From: an uncultured Eubacteriaceae bacterium
GTDB lineage: Bacteria > Bacillota > Clostridia > Lachnospirales > CAG-274
Assembly: GCA_946497035.1 (NCBI GenBank)
Contig: CAMMIW010000010.1
Coordinates: 18,836-82,835, forward strand
Length of the DNA: 64,000 nucleotides
Direction of reading: 5' to 3'
Both the position numbers and the translations under genes were made by a program. Positions 63,950 to 64,000 of this stretch are shown here, piece by piece (the stretch's first letter is position 1; each line of letters opens with the position of its first letter). Under the pieces are notes generated by a model. It was given only the letters and a program-made list of their open reading frames with translations, was not told where the DNA came from and searched no databases.

Positions 63950-64000
63950 GTGCGACACGTTCGTAACTGAAAAGGTTACGCACAAGTCTTAAAAAAAAAG
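63950..64000 (+). mobile_element. 5' end of a probable group II intron
   Basis: Sequence changes from helicase coding to GTGCGACACGTTCGTAACTG at 63,950. GTGCG-AC is the bacterial group II intron 5' consensus. GTGCG and a later CGCAC, and CGTAAC with GTTACG, can form the first stems. The insertion splits the Walker A codon (GGT AAA A|), where an intact exon would continue as the expected Thr. Only 51 bases are visible; the reverse transcriptase and domain V lie outside the window. Confidence 0.75.

Overview
The window is very AT-rich DNA from a low-GC Gram-positive anaerobe of the Clostridia. Supporting signs are strong GGAGG-type ribosome sites, sigma-A promoters of the TTGACA/17/TATAAT type, a PyrK/PyrD type 1B dihydroorotate dehydrogenase, SLH-domain surface proteins, and clostridial conjugation families (PcfB, PrgI, Maff2, DUF4315, DUF4366). 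Genus cannot be fixed from the sequence; an SLH-bearing lineage of the Lachnospirales is a guess.

Bases 1 to about 20,700 are chromosome: the end of pyrK and pyrD; an M3 oligopeptidase; a DUF1836 regulator; a phosphoglucomutase; uvrC; an operon of tsaD, thioredoxin, a CcdA-TlpA fusion and thymidine kinase; a GNAT acetyltransferase; and a small SLH protein. Between pgcA and uvrC (6.0-13.1 kb) lies an accessory island with two VgrG-like spike proteins, a DUF1795/EagR-like chaperone, a pentapeptide-repeat protein, a broken polymorphic-toxin gene and two immunity-type genes.

Bases 20,700 to 23,300 are an insertion hot spot at ssrA (tmRNA). Directly downstream sit an internally deleted tyrosine integrase, a compact type I toxin-antitoxin module with a consensus antisense promoter, and decayed prophage structural genes. 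A BFD-like [2Fe-2S] protein and a 1515-residue secreted M60 metallopeptidase with NPCBM and FIVAR repeats follow.

From about 28.5 kb to the right edge is a conjugative element, integrated or joined to the chromosome in this contig. Its replication and partition block holds a RepA_N initiator with iterons inside the gene, a frameshifted DnaC-like loader and a TubR/TubZ type III partition pair. A promoter overlapping four 11-bp-phased GATAGG repeats precedes the transfer operon: PcfB, VirD4-type coupling protein, PrgI, VirB4, Maff2, TrbL/VirB6, M23 peptidase, DUF4315 and DUF4366. A surface cargo block follows: a membrane protein, an SLH-anchored sortase, a CAP-domain protein and a 2005-residue Cna-B adhesin ending exactly at LPKTGY. 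Then come PcfJ, topoisomerase III, DUF4236 and a giant primase/ArdC/methylase/helicase. That last gene contains a second, out-of-frame TnpV-like gene and is interrupted at its Walker A codon by what looks like the 5' end of a group II intron. Relaxase and integrase are not in the window.

The observations I rate highest are the SLH-sortase with its tail-less LPKTG substrate, the nested tnpV, the type I toxin-antitoxin module at ssrA, TubRZ on a conjugative element, and the VgrG/EagR/immunity island in a single-membrane bacterium.
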